Translations under genes and position numbers: made by a program
Notes under the pieces: model-generated
Databases searched by the model: none
Seen by the model: only the letters and a program-made list of their open reading frames with translations
What the model was told of the DNA's origin: nothing
NCBI GenBank assembly: GCA_016713445.1
Contig: JADJPB010000014.1
Span: 131,340-195,339 of the forward strand
Direction of reading: 5' to 3'
Length of the DNA stretch: 64,000 bases
Origin: Bacteroidota bacterium
GTDB taxonomy: Bacteria; Bacteroidota; Bacteroidia; AKYH767-A; OLB10
In this document: positions 26,673-37,261 of the stretch, one piece after another
Position numbering within the stretch: position 1 is the first letter of the stretch
How the letters are laid out: each line of letters starts with the position of its first letter

Positions 26673-28259
26673 TCTCCTCGTTTTATTCTTGGCATCTTGT
26701 GCGAATAGAGTCACACCAACAGGTGGTGATAAAGACGTGGAAGCACCTAAATTATTAGAATCAATTCCCGAGAACAAGAGTACGCAATTTGCTAGCAAGG
26801 AAATTCATTTGCATTTCGATGAGTTCATCACCTTAAACGATTTGCAAGGACAATTCTTAGTGAGTCCGCTCATGAGTAAAATGCCCGAAGTGAAAGCAAA
26901 CAAGCGCGAAGTCATCATCACCTTGCCAGATGATTTAACTCCCAACTCAACGTACACTTTAAATTTTGGTAAATCAATTGTAGATGTGCACGAAGCAAAT
27001 CCACTGGAGAATTTCCAGTATGTTTTTTCTACGGGTGATTATTTAGATTCATTAAAAGTGGAAGGAAAAGTGGTAGATGCATCCACCGTAGTTGGATTAA
27101 AAAGTATAACGGTATTGGTGTACCGTAAATCGAAGGACACTTACCAAGACAGCATCGTTTTTAGAAAACGCCCCGATTATTTCGCAAAGACGAATGAAAC
27201 TGGCGAATTCAAAATTGAGAATATGGCTGCAGGTTCATACCAACTTTTTGCGGTAGATGATAAAAATAGCAATTACGTATGTGATAGTAGCGGAGAGGAA
27301 ACATTAGCCTTTATGGATTCTAGCATTGTGTTACCTGGAGATGCTCATCCTGAATTACGCCTTTCTAACTTAGAACCTGCATCACCACGTTTCTTAAAAG
27401 CGCTCCGACTCGATCGTTACTCGGCCATGATTTCTTTCAATAAAAGAATTGATTCTTTAGTATTAAAAACTTTAGACAATAAATCTTGGAAAGGAACAAA
27501 GTATTCCACTGCCAACCGCGATACTTTTTATTTTTACTCTCCAGATACCATTTCCGATTCCTTATCCTTGTTAATGTACGAGGGTGATAAAATTATTGAT
27601 ACACTTGTGCAAACTTTAGCACCTCCCGTAGGAGTGAAAGGTTCAATATCCCGACTTCGAATAAATCCTCGACACTCTCCCGCTTCCTTTGGTCCCTCTT
27701 CTCCATTTATACTGAATGCCAATCACCCCTTGCAACTGAAATTAGATTCAGCCGAAGTCGTGGAAGACAGTTCAAAAGCGATTCGTTTACCCTTAGAAAT
27801 GATAGATGCGTTGACAGGATATTTTAAAATTGATTTCCCTTGGCAAAACGGGAAAAAATATAAAGTCACCATTTTACCGGAAGCCATAAAAGACATTTAT
27901 GCCCTCACTAACGATACAGTCAAACTAGAATTTTAGTTCCTACCGAAGAAAATACAGCGATGCTAAGCATCAAAACGCAAAACTTAAATTCGGATAAAAA
28001 TTATTTACTTCAAATCCTCACCGAAAAATTCGAGCTCCTCCGAGAACTTGAAATCAGCCACGACTCTTCCTACACTTTTTCCTACCTCAATCCAAGTCCT
28101 ATCAAGCTCCGCCTCGTAGAAGACACTAACCGCGATCATCGCTATACCTATTCGCATTACGCCCAAAAGCGCCAACCCGAAAAAGTCTTCATTTATCCCG
28201 AAACCATCACACTGAGAGCCAACTGGGAACTAGAGGTCGTGTTCATCTTACCGAAGTAG
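26653..28259 (+). CDS. Ig-like (Big_5) surface lipoprotein, one frameshift
   Basis: About 535 residues. From TTG 26653 the protein begins KKVIYSLLVLFLASC, a lipoprotein signal with Cys at residue 16; GTG 26626 is an alternative. The mature part starts ANRVTPTGGDKDVEAPKLL, the mark of a widespread Bacteroidota lipoprotein, followed by an Ig-like domain (about 30-130), a carboxypeptidase-regulatory-like fold with GEFKIENMAAGSYQLFAVDD, then beta-rich repeats. The stop at 27936 is due to a T-run one base short: the next frame continues through LVPTEENTAMLSIKTQ to 28259. Overlaps msrC by 20 bases, suggesting co-transcription. Confidence 0.8.
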
Positions 28260-28770
28260 ATTTCGTTACATCTAATTTTCGGCCCGCATCAGCATTACGT
28301 GTATTGCAAATTGGCAAATTGGTGTATTGGTGAATTGCTGCGCTTTGTTTTCGTGATCGCGTCCATTTTTTCGAATTTTCGCATTTTCGTGCCTGCCTAC
28401 CGAAGCTTGCGCCACCGCTTTAGTTTTAGCGCACGCGGTTAGCATAGGTAGGTTCATTCGCATTTCGCGTCAAGAGATTTTAGTAAATTCGTAAATTCGC
28501 GTATTCGTATCGCGAAGCCTCGCGACGTACTTTCGTATCGATTCGTTCCCTATAGTTATCGGGATCGCCTTCATTTTTTTCGCATTTTCGTGTTCATTCG
28601 CATTTCGCGTCAAGAGATTTTAGTAAATTCGTAAATTCGCGTATTCGTATCGCGAAGCCTCGCGACGTACTTTCGTATCGATTCGCTCCCAATAGCTATC
28701 GGGATCTCGTTCATTTTTTCGCATTTTCGCATTTTCGTGTTCATTCGCATTTCGCGTCTGTACGATTTCG
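28260..28770. repeat. Iterated-word intergenic repeat block with palindromes
   Basis: Two ~140-bp direct repeats, about 28452-28591 and 28592-28738, start gttcattcgcatttcgcg and are followed by a third partial start at 28739. Each copy contains two palindromes: TCGCGAAGCCTCGCGA (28510-28525 and 28650-28665) and a TCCC..ATCGGGA type (28547-28564 and 28687-28704). Before them, words such as 'caaattggcaaattggtgtattgg' recur. No ORF. Confidence 0.8.
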
Positions 28771-28772
28771 TT

Positions 28773-28780
28773 TATATTTG
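28773..28780 (+). promoter_or_regulatory. -7 box of the RidA-family gene
   Basis: TATATTTG, exact TAnnTTTG, ten bases before the ATG at 28791. It also contains the TTG that begins the long reading frame, which argues against that TTG as the start. Confidence 0.55.
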
Positions 28781-28790
28781 TATTACTATT

Positions 28791-29203
28791 ATGAACTCAA
28801 AAATCAATTCCTCAAAAGCCCCGAACCTGTCGGCCTTTACCCTCATGCACGCCGTGTTGGCGATTTATTATTCTTATCGGGTGTAGGACCGCGAGAACGT
28901 GGCACCAAAATTATTCCAGGTGTAGAACAAGATGCAACTGGAAAAGTAATTTCTTACGATATCGAAGCGCAATGCCATTCTGTTTTTAGAAACATCAAAT
29001 ACATTTTAGAAGATGCAGGCAGTAGCTGGGATAAAATTATTGACGTCACTGTTTTTTTAACGAATATGAAAGACGACTTCGCGACTTACAATCGAATCTA
29101 TGCAGAATATTTTAAAGATAACCAACCTTGCCGTACCACGGTTGAGATTAATTGCTTGCCTACGCCGATTGGGATAGAGTTGAAGGTGATTGCAACAGTT
29201 TAG
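28791..29203 (+). CDS. RidA-family protein (2-aminomuconate-deaminase-like), frameshift near start
   Basis: About 137 residues. RidA/YjgF fold: VGDLLFLSGVGPRERG, IEAQCHSVFRNIKYILEDAG, DVTVFLTNMKDDF and the conserved C-terminal arginine in QPCRTTVEINCLP. From ATG 28791 it reads NSKINSSKAP and needs one base restored near 28818 to reach EPVGLYPHARRVG. The family includes imine deaminases and 2-aminomuconate deaminase of tryptophan breakdown. The link to the tryptophan 2,3-dioxygenase at 40731-41683 is only suggestive because they are 12 kb apart. Confidence 0.75.
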
Positions 29204-29363
29204 TCTTGTCTATTGAAATTTTAGGCACATAATATTTATACTTAAACGCGGGGGGCGCAGCGGTTACGCAGCGATCACTCCTTTTGACAAGTTCAGTCTA
29301 AAGTAAACAAATCAGTGAAAATCCGTTTTATCCGTGTCATCCGCGTTCCTTTTTTTAAAGCTA

Positions 29364-30111
29364 TTAATCAAACCACACATAAAGTTTTTCCAACGAAATT
29401 TCATTTTTCGAAACGGCAGAAATATCTTGTTCCACCTTCCCTTCTTTCATAAAAAGTATCCTATTCCCGAATTGAATACAATCTTTTAAGCGATGTGTTA
29501 CCAATAAAGCGCAAATCTTTTTTTCTTGAATGATGTTTTTTGCGAGTTCCATGATGAGCTCTGAGGAGCGAGGATCTAAAGCAGAGGTAGGTTCGTCCAT
29601 CAGCAATATTTTGCAATTGTCCATGGTACTCATTAGAAGCGTGAGCGCCTGTCGTTGACCGCCACTGAGTTGTCCCATGGGTGTGTCGAGTTTGTTTTCT
29701 AATCCCATCCCTATGCGTTGAATACTATCGGATACGCCTTGCCGAAATGTGGCGTTGATGCCAATTTGTAATTTTTGAAGAGGTGCGTAATGCAGCCAAT
29801 CGAAAATTTTCAAGTATACTTAAGTCTGGCGCCGTGCCCATCAGTGGATTTTGAAAGAGGCGAGCGATGTATTTGCTTCGTTGATGCTCCTGTAAGTTGT
29901 TTACTGAAACTCCATCAAAAAGTATAGTTCCTGCATCGGGCGGATAGGTTCCCGCCAACAAGTTTAATAATGTTGATTTTCCCGATCCATTCGCACCGAC
30001 TACCACCACAAAATCTTCCGACGCTATTTGTAATTGCAAATCCTGAATGGCTTTAACTTCCATCGCTTCTCCCGAATGAAAAGTTTTATGGATATGTTGC
30101 AACTGAATCAT
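29364..30111 (-). CDS. ABC transporter ATP-binding protein (TrpZ-like), one frameshift
   Basis: About 248 residues. Walker A GANGSGKST, Q-loop ARLFQNP, signature LSGGQRQALTLL, Walker B ILLMDEPTSALDP and H-loop VTHRL are all present. The frame changes near 29770 after TSSKITNW, resuming as GINATFRQGVSDS. Pairs with the permease ending 15 bases upstream and with the substrate-binding lipoprotein at 31549-32528. The LSGGQRQALTLLMST wording is typical of the TrpXYZ/branched-type importer family. Confidence 0.85.
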
Positions 30112-30126
30112 ATCACTTTTCTCTTT

Positions 30127-30978
30127 TTACATTGCCGATGGCGATGATGAATAATACAATGAGGAAGTGATGAGTCGGAGGTAGTTGGGATCAACACCTG
30201 CCGATAGTGCTCCGGCAATGGCTAATCGAAAAAGGATGCATCCCATTGCAACTGCACTTAAATGAAGGTAAATATTTCGTTTTATTATTTTGCCAAAAAC
30301 CGCTTCGCCCATCATCACCGCACCTAATCCCGAAATCACAATTCCAATGCCCATGTTGATATCAGCAAAACCTTGGTATTGTGTGATGAGTGATCCACTC
30401 AAAGCTGTGAGCGCATTGGCAATGGAAAGTCCGATTACTTTCATACTCGATACGTTTACGCCCATCGCTCGTACCATGGCTTCGTTGTTTCCAGTTGCCC
30501 GCATGGCAATTCCGAAATCGCTTTTTAAGAGATAGCGGAGAAGTATGGTGATAAAGAACAAAAATGCAAGTAAAGCAAATATAGATTTCGATAATGCCGA
30601 ACCAAATGGAATTAATGTAAAGAAGGAAGGAGTATCGATCAACGGTAAATTGGGTCGACCAAGTAAAATTAAGTTGATAGAGTACAATGCAGTCATGACT
30701 AAAATTCCAGCCAACAGCGCATTTACTTTGAGATGTGTGTGGATGAGCCCACTGCACATTCCTGCAAGAGCACCCGCCACCGCCGCAATACTCATAGCAT
30801 AAAGTGGATGCATGCCCGAAGTAATGCAAATAGCAGTAACTACTCCGCCTAATGCATAACTTCCATCGGTAGTGATATCTGGAATGTTAAAGATACGTAG
30901 CGAAACATAAATCCCATAGCCTAATCCCGCAAAAGCAAGTCCTTGTAAAATGGCCGTGAGAAGGAAGGCTGCATTCAT
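30127..30978 (-). CDS. ABC transporter permease (TrpY-like)
   Basis: 283 residues, intact, eight or so membrane helices. The family signature is visible in FNIPDITTDGSYALGGVV and RATGNNEAMVRAMGVN, and GLSIANALTALSGSLITQYQG. This permease type (PF02653) works with PF04392 substrate-binding proteins; characterised examples import tryptophan or tyrosine. Substrate here is not shown by the sequence. Followed closely by the ATPase gene. Confidence 0.85.
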   Translation of the reverse strand: MNAAFLLTAILQGLAFAGLGYGIYVSLRIFNIPDITTDGSYALGGVVTAICITSGMHPLYAMSIAAVAGALAGMCSGLIHTHLKVNALLAGILVMTALYSINLILLGRPNLPLIDTPSFFTLIPFGSALSKSIFALLAFLFFITILLRYLLKSDFGIAMRATGNNEAMVRAMGVNVSSMKVIGLSIANALTALSGSLITQYQGFADINMGIGIVISGLGAVMMGEAVFGKIIKRNIYLHLSAVAMGCILFRLAIAGALSAGVDPNYLRLITSSLYYSSSPSAM

Positions 30979-31548
30979 CTTGCTAAAATAGTATTTATAC
31001 TTTAATTGTTATTAGAAATGATAGTTATACCCCATCGCTTTGGTCGAGAACGGAAACCCATAGGGCGACAATTCATTGGTAAATCCATGAATTGTAGGGA
31101 TTAATACTGACTTTGATTTTGAAAAGATTCTTGTCTTCGTTTTAGCAACATTATCTAATACCAATTATATTTAATAGGTCGTCCATTAAATTATACACAA
31201 AAGGGAGCATATTTCGAGCAATAAATATTAATAATATTAAGTTTCGTTCGGTACAGTGCGGAGGTCGTCCATCCCGATGCTTCGGACGAACCGATTTTGC
31301 TGTACAGATGAAGAAAAGAGATAGCACAAAGAATTTTCAGTTGTTGCAAAGATTGTAGAAAGCAGAAACTGCAAAAATGGGTTGGTGTTGGGTGGCGTGC
31401 TTTTTGGGTTCCCCCCGGCGGCGGGTTACTTTCTTTTCACGTAAAAGAAAGTAACAAGTAAAATGAGATTGAAATCTTAATTAAAACTAGAATTTATATT
31501 TAAAATAGGGCTGCCAACTTTTTGGGCTTTATTTTTTGTAGGATAAAC
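30979..31548. repeat. Repeat-bearing gap splitting the ABC importer genes
   Basis: About 570 bases without an ORF between substrate-binding and permease genes. Contains the inverted repeat GTTACTTTCTTTT/AAAAGAAAGTAAC (about 31427-31457) preceded by a G/C-rich stretch (ggttccccccggcggcggg), and an imperfect hairpin near 31250-31305 with arms ggtacag and ctgtaca. Confidence 0.6.
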
Positions 31549-32528
31549 TTATGGGGTGATTAATGTGAATGAACTGTCAGGAATTATTTTGAATTGCTTG
31601 GCAACTTGTTCGTTCATCACTTTTTTCGATTGTTTACAAGTTGAGGCTGTAAATTTTTTGTGGATTTTTCTTTTAAGAACTTCGCTGCCTCCATCCCCGA
31701 TTGATATCCCCACTGATACATGTCGGCACCAAAGCTCGCCAAAGCTCCCCGACTCACTAATCCGGCTTCGCTGGTGATGATGGGAATGTTTTTATCGTGG
31801 CACGATTTCACAATGGTTTCGAAGGATGAAAAAATAACATTGTCGGGCAAGGCGAAGAAGACATCAATGTTTTTGGAAAGTAAGGATTCGGTGATGAGTT
31901 GTGTCTCGGATGAATTGGTAACGGGAATAGTTTCTAATGTAATTCCCATTTTTTCGCAACTTGCTTTTAATCGATTCAAAGCATCTATACTTTGTGATTC
32001 GGAAGCACTGTAAATGGTTCCCACTTTTTTAGCAGATGGAAATAATTGTTGAATTAAAGCAGCAGATGTATCAATATAATCTAAGGTTTCATACACGCCG
32101 AATAAGTTAGGTGGATTTTCTCCTGCTTTAGTGGTTAGACCCGCTATATCAGGTCGAGGGGCTACCATCATAAAAATTGGAATTTCTTTAGTGCGTTGAA
32201 CGGTGTTTATCGTAGATAAAGTAGTGTTGGTAGCAATGAAATCGGGCTGTTGTGAAATGATATAATCCACCGTTTGCAATAATACCGCTTGATCACCTTG
32301 TGCGTTTCGGTAAATTATTTTTAGCGTGCCTCGGTCTTCACTGAATCCCGATGCGCTGAGTGCATCGTAAAATCCGTTGCGGGCTTGTGCTAGGGTAGCA
32401 TCTTCTACATAGTCAATGAAACCAATGATAGGAATGTTTTTGTTTTGGTTGGATTGACAAGATGAAATAATAAAAGGAATGGTGAGTAAAATTATAAACA
32501 GTATTGATTTTCGATTCAATCTTTTCAT
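31549..32528 (-). CDS. ABC substrate-binding lipoprotein (TrpX-like, PF04392), frameshift near end
   Basis: About 326 residues. Start at the internal Met (KRLNRKSILFIILLTIPF) gives a lipoprotein signal with lipobox ISSC. Two periplasmic-binding lobes: IPIIGFIDYVEDATLAQAR, IFMMVAPRPDIAGLT, AKKVGTIYSASESQSIDALN, ITSEAGLVSRGALASFGAD, YQWGYQSGMEAAKFL. The stop at 31617 follows an A-run; one more A lets it continue KKVMNEQVAKQFKIIPDSSF to 31549. The PF04392 family binds tryptophan, tyrosine or similar ligands. Ligand here unknown. Confidence 0.83.
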
Positions 32529-32625
32529 TTTATGTTTTCTATGGAATAAAGATACCCAAAACACGTTAAGTTCATTTTTTGGATGAAATTTTATTGGAAG
32601 ATTATTTCATCTCCCCCAAATAAAT

Positions 32626-34125
32626 TTATTCCGAGATGACTTTGGTTACTTTCTTCGACTCAACGAGTTCGATTATTTTCCCCATTACTGCTGAATAAAA
32701 AGGTTCTTTCATCTCTTGTAACAGTAGAGCGAAAGTCAAGGCTTCATTTTTCTTTTTTGACTTACTTAATTTAGCACTGAAATATTTATCAAAGATCTCC
32801 CAAGGGTGTTCGCCTTTATTTTTGCGATACGATTTGGCTCTGTCGAAATTGCTAGCCGCTTGATTTAATTCATTGAATATGTAATGTTGCAAACCTTTCC
32901 ATTCTAATAGTAAAACGGAAATTTCATGTCGATGTCGACCCATGTCTTCTGCCAACTGTTGCAATTGCAAGAATCGTTCGGTGGGAATAGATTCACCCTG
33001 TAACACCTTTAACGTAAAAATTAAGGTTCGGTATTCACTCAATCGAATCCAGTTGTTGCGAGACGACAAGCTTCGGGTGCTGGCTTTGTAAATAAGATGT
33101 TCTGCTTCATTAAGACATTTGATTGCCACATCAAATTGGCTTGCATCGGTTTCTATGATGCAACGAATAAATCGAAATCCAGGACGTTCATCATGTAATT
33201 CTTGATGTTTAGCCTCCAGTTCTGCTGAATCGAGCCATGCTAAACGTTGTTCTTTGCTCGAAGAAACACTGTATTGTGCCAGCACCGTAAATATTTTTCG
33301 CTTTGCTTCAGGAAGAAAGAGAAGAATTTCTTGATGAGATGATTGAAGGTAGTCGAGATAAGTAGCTAAATAACGGTATGGCGATGCCGTTAGTAAACTA
33401 GCACGAATAATTTTTAAAAGGAGATGGTATTTATTAAGTGTGGAGGAAGTCAAGGTAAGTAATACTCCCAATTCTTCATATACTTTTACAACTTGCTCTT
33501 CTTGTTGTTGTCCCTTGTCGGCCGATTGTTCTAGGCGAATTAATTCAAATCCTAATCGCACTTCTCGCTGACGTTGACGTTGTCGCTCTACTAATGTATC
33601 GTACTTCTCAATAAATTTTTCGATTCCGTCACCTTGATGTACTACTTCTAAAAAATGGGTTTGTTGTCGGTACAAGCACAAAAGAATTTCTTCAGATTCG
33701 GCTTGCTCGCATTTATTTTCAAAAGTTTCTAATTCACTCGTGAGGGAAAGTGCGGGATGAATTTGTATGGCTTGTCCAAGTTCAATATATTCTTTGAAGA
33801 GGGGTGTGAAATTCGATTTTTCTGCAATAAATTGTTTGTATTCGTTGCTCGAAATAAGCTGTCCAATTTCCTTATCAATCTCCGAAAGAGAGGCTCTAAA
33901 GTCAGCTGCTTTTAGTCTTTTAAACCGTCCTTTCGACATCGCAAAAGGATCAAATCCCGTGGAGGTTCGGTACATATCGAGCAACGATTCTATGATTTCA
34001 TAGCGCTCTGGACTTGCTCCTTCCCCCAGTTTTTGAACCACAAAATCAAGAATTGTCTTTTCTTTCGGAAGTCGAAATAGCTGAAATGAAGCGTCTTGAG
34101 GGTTTCTTGGCTCGAGTGAGTTCAT
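32626..34125 (-). CDS. Large alpha-helical protein of unknown function
   Basis: 499 residues, intact, no signal peptide or membrane segment. Rich in Gln, Glu, Leu and Lys with regular helical periodicity: RQRQRQREVRLGFELIRLEQ is a likely coiled-coil or long helix, and LNKYHLLLKIIRASLL and WIRLSEYRTLIFTLKVLQ suggest TPR-like or ARM-like repeats. I do not recognise a family. It has its own orientation between an importer gene and the divergent amidohydrolase, 23 bases from the latter's frame, so a shared divergent promoter is likely. Confidence 0.65.
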   Translation of the reverse strand: MNSLEPRNPQDASFQLFRLPKEKTILDFVVQKLGEGASPERYEIIESLLDMYRTSTGFDPFAMSKGRFKRLKAADFRASLSEIDKEIGQLISSNEYKQFIAEKSNFTPLFKEYIELGQAIQIHPALSLTSELETFENKCEQAESEEILLCLYRQQTHFLEVVHQGDGIEKFIEKYDTLVERQRQRQREVRLGFELIRLEQSADKGQQQEEQVVKVYEELGVLLTLTSSTLNKYHLLLKIIRASLLTASPYRYLATYLDYLQSSHQEILLFLPEAKRKIFTVLAQYSVSSSKEQRLAWLDSAELEAKHQELHDERPGFRFIRCIIETDASQFDVAIKCLNEAEHLIYKASTRSLSSRNNWIRLSEYRTLIFTLKVLQGESIPTERFLQLQQLAEDMGRHRHEISVLLLEWKGLQHYIFNELNQAASNFDRAKSYRKNKGEHPWEIFDKYFSAKLSKSKKKNEALTFALLLQEMKEPFYSAVMGKIIELVESKKVTKVISE

Positions 34126-34192
34126 GATGGTCAGATAATTCTCTCCCCTTGATTTTTTTGTTGGGAGGATTCCCTTACGCTTATAAAACTAT

Positions 34193-34200
34193 TACCTTCG
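34193..34200 (+). promoter_or_regulatory. Predicted -7 box of the amidohydrolase operon
   Basis: TACCTTCG, one mismatch from TAnnTTTG, 21 bases before the ATG at 34222. Confidence 0.4.
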
Positions 34201-34221
34201 TTGCCCTGCCCTCAACTCCCT

Positions 34222-37200
34222 ATGAAAAAATACTAACATTGTTATGCACGTTGTTTTTTGGCTTTCCATCGCTCTTCGCGCAATCTACTCAACCCGTCAT
34301 CGGGCTCGCTGATGAACGTGAATTGGTTTATGCTTTCAAGCATGCCAACATCGTCATCGAGCCTGGAAATATTTTGAAAGATGCGACACTACTTATTCAA
34401 AAAGGCAAAGTTATTGGTGTTGGAAATGCCATCGCTATTCCATCATATGCGGTCGTTTATGATTTGCAAGGTCAATATATTTATCCTTCTTTCGTCGATG
34501 CTTACACCGACTACGATCAGGCAGATACGAAAATTGCAACTCCAGTAAATCGTCGTGACCGCCGTCCGCAAGCGGAGTCGGCAACAGCGGGTGCTACGAG
34601 TTGGAATCAGGCCATACATCCTGAGTTTGATGCCTTTGTTGCTTTCGTTGCGAATGCGAAGGAAGCACAAGAGTTTAGAAAACTCGGTTTTGGTATTGGC
34701 TTGTCTTTGCAGAAAGATGGAATTGCAAGAGGGACAGGTGCTGTTGTGTTGATGGGCGATGGTGACATCCATAAACTCATCATAAAAGACAAAGCTGCGA
34801 ATGCTTTTTCATTTAGCAAAGGTACTTCTACACAAGATTATCCTTCTTCTTTGATGGGAAGTATAGCGTTACTTCGACAAACGTATTTAGATGCACAATG
34901 GTATAAGAATGCGAAAGAAAAAGATTTTGATCTTTCCTTAGCAGCGTGGAATGATAATTTAAATTTGTTGCAAGTTTTTGAAGTGAATGATTATCGATCG
35001 GCTTTACGGGCAAATATCATTGCAAAAGAATTTGGTCAGCAATATACCATTCGTGGCGGTGGCGATGAATACAAACGGATTGATGAAATAGCGAATTGTA
35101 AATCAACTTTTATTGTTCCCTTAAATTTCCCCAAAGCCTATGATATCTCTAATCCTTTTGATGCATTGAATATTAATTTGGACGATATGCGTCATTGGGA
35201 AATGGCACCTGCCAATGCTGGAGTATTGGAAAAGTCCAAAGTAAATTTTGTTTTAACAACAGATGGATTAAAGGACAAAAAAGAATTTTCATCGGCATTG
35301 CAAAAAGCAGTGAAGTGTGGTTTGTCAAAAGAGCAAGCATTGAAGGCATTGACAACCATTCCTGCGAAATTATTAGGAGTAGAAAATCAAGTAGGCTCCT
35401 TGAAGAACGGAATGCTCGCCAACTTTTTCATCTGCACGAAAGATTATTTTGAAAGAGAAAATGTTATCGTTGAACACTGGATTTCGGGAGAACGTTACAT
35501 CATTAAAAATTCGGATAGCATCGAGGTAAGGAATAAATATAAATTGTCATTGGATACTTTGCATGGATGGAATTTGTCGGCGAGCGGTGATGCCTTTACA
35601 CCTGAATGGACTTTGCACCACGATACCATCAAAGTAAAAGTGGAGGCTTCCTCTTTTAACTCGCAATGGACATTTCGTTTTGAAACGAAAAAAGGAATTG
35701 GAGCTTATCGATTAAATGGAAGTTTCAATGCAAATGGGACGCGCATCAGCGGACAAGCACAAAATCCAGATGGGAAGTGGATGACTTGGTCGGCGGAGAA
35801 GATGGGTCCAACCGAAGCAAAGAAAGATACTACGAAGAAAGATTCTGCTTATGTCATGCCACAAATTTGGCTTCCCAATATGGCCTACGGATGGAAAAGC
35901 AAGTCGGAGATCCCATCTGCAGGAAGCGTATGGATAAAAAATGTAACGGTATGGACATGCGAAGATCAAGGCATCTTGCAAAATGCTGAAGTAATTTTAA
36001 AAGACGGAAAAATTATTGCCGTTGGAAAAATTAGTGATGCCGATAAAAATAAATATAATGGAAGCGAAATAATTGATGGCACTGGTATGCATCTCACACC
36101 TGGAATTATCGATGAACATTCTCATATCGCCATCAACGAGGGTGTGAATGAAGGGACGCAAAGTATCACCTCGGAAGTGCGAATTGGTGATGTGATCAAT
36201 CCTGAAGATATTAATATTTATAGACAGTTAGCAGGTGGAGTGACCACCTCCCATTTATTACATGGAAGTGCCAATGCCATTGGCGGTCAAACTATCTTAA
36301 TAAAATTACGTTGGGGCAGAACGGCGGAAGAAATGAAATTCAAAGGCGCTGATGGATTCATCAAATTTGCTTTAGGTGAAAATGTAAAGCAATCGAATTG
36401 GGGCGATAATAACGTTACCCGCTATCCGCAAACACGAATGGGCGTGGAGCAAATTTATATAGATGCATTTACCAGAGCTAAAGAATACGATAACAGTTGG
36501 AAGAAATTTAATCTGAGCAAATCAAAAGGTATCGCACCACGTCGGGATTTGGAGTTGGAAGCACTAGCTGAAATATTATATAAGAAAAGATTCATCACTT
36601 GTCATAGTTATCAGCAAGGAGAAATTAATATGTTGATGCATGTTGCTGATTCATTTCAATTTCGAGTAAATACGTTCACACATATTTTGGAGGGATATAA
36701 AGTAGCCGATAAAATGAAAGCGCATGGAGTAGGAGCATCTACATTTTCTGATTGGTGGGCATATAAATACGAAGTGATCGACGCAATTCCGTATAATGGT
36801 GCGATCATGCACAATATTGGATTAGTAACAGGATTTAATAGCGACGATGCAGAGATGGCCCGACGATTAAATCAGGAAGCAGCAAAAGCTTGCAAGTATG
36901 GAAACATATCGGAGGAAGAAGCACTGAAATTTGTTACGTTAAATCCTGCAAAATTATTACATGTAAGTGATCAAGTAGGAAGTATTAAAATCGGAAAGGA
37001 CGCTGATATAGTATTGTGGAGTGGTCCGCCATTATCCGTGTATTCAAAGCCAGTCAAAACATTTGTAGATGGAATTTGTTATTTTGATTTGAATCGCGAC
37101 GAACAACTTCGCAACGATATTCAATTGGAGCGACAACGCATCATTAAAAAAATGCAAGATGAAAAAGCGGCAGGTGGACCTATTCAAAAAGGTGGAAGTA

Positions 37201-37250
37201 CGCCGCACGAAGAGTACCATTGTAACGATATGGAAAACGCACCTCATTAA
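34222..37250 (+). CDS. Exported double-domain amidohydrolase
   Basis: About 1,010 residues. ATG 34222 gives a signal peptide KKILTLLCTLFFGFPSLFAQ if one A is added to the A6 run. Two amidohydrolase-like halves: the first (about 45-450) keeps the fold (DERELVYAFKHANIVIEPG, LGVENQVGSLKNGMLANFF) but lacks a clear HxH; the second (about 610-1000) has GIIDEHSHIAINEG, TCHSYQQGEINML and GLVTGFNSDDAEMARR, the metal-site HxH, His and Asp motifs of PF01979. Probably a periplasmic or surface hydrolase of cyclic amides or peptides; substrate unknown. The next gene starts 11 bases after. Confidence 0.82.
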
Positions 37251-37261
37251 TTCGACAGACC

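Noticed and set aside
28778..29203. TTG start for the RidA-family gene
   Set aside because: That TTG lies inside a perfect -7 box (TATATTTG); the ATG at 28791 with one indel gives the normal family N-terminus.
30979..31548. Insertion sequence between importer genes
   Set aside because: There is no transposase ORF and no terminal inverted repeats bounding the segment; only a short inverted repeat is present.
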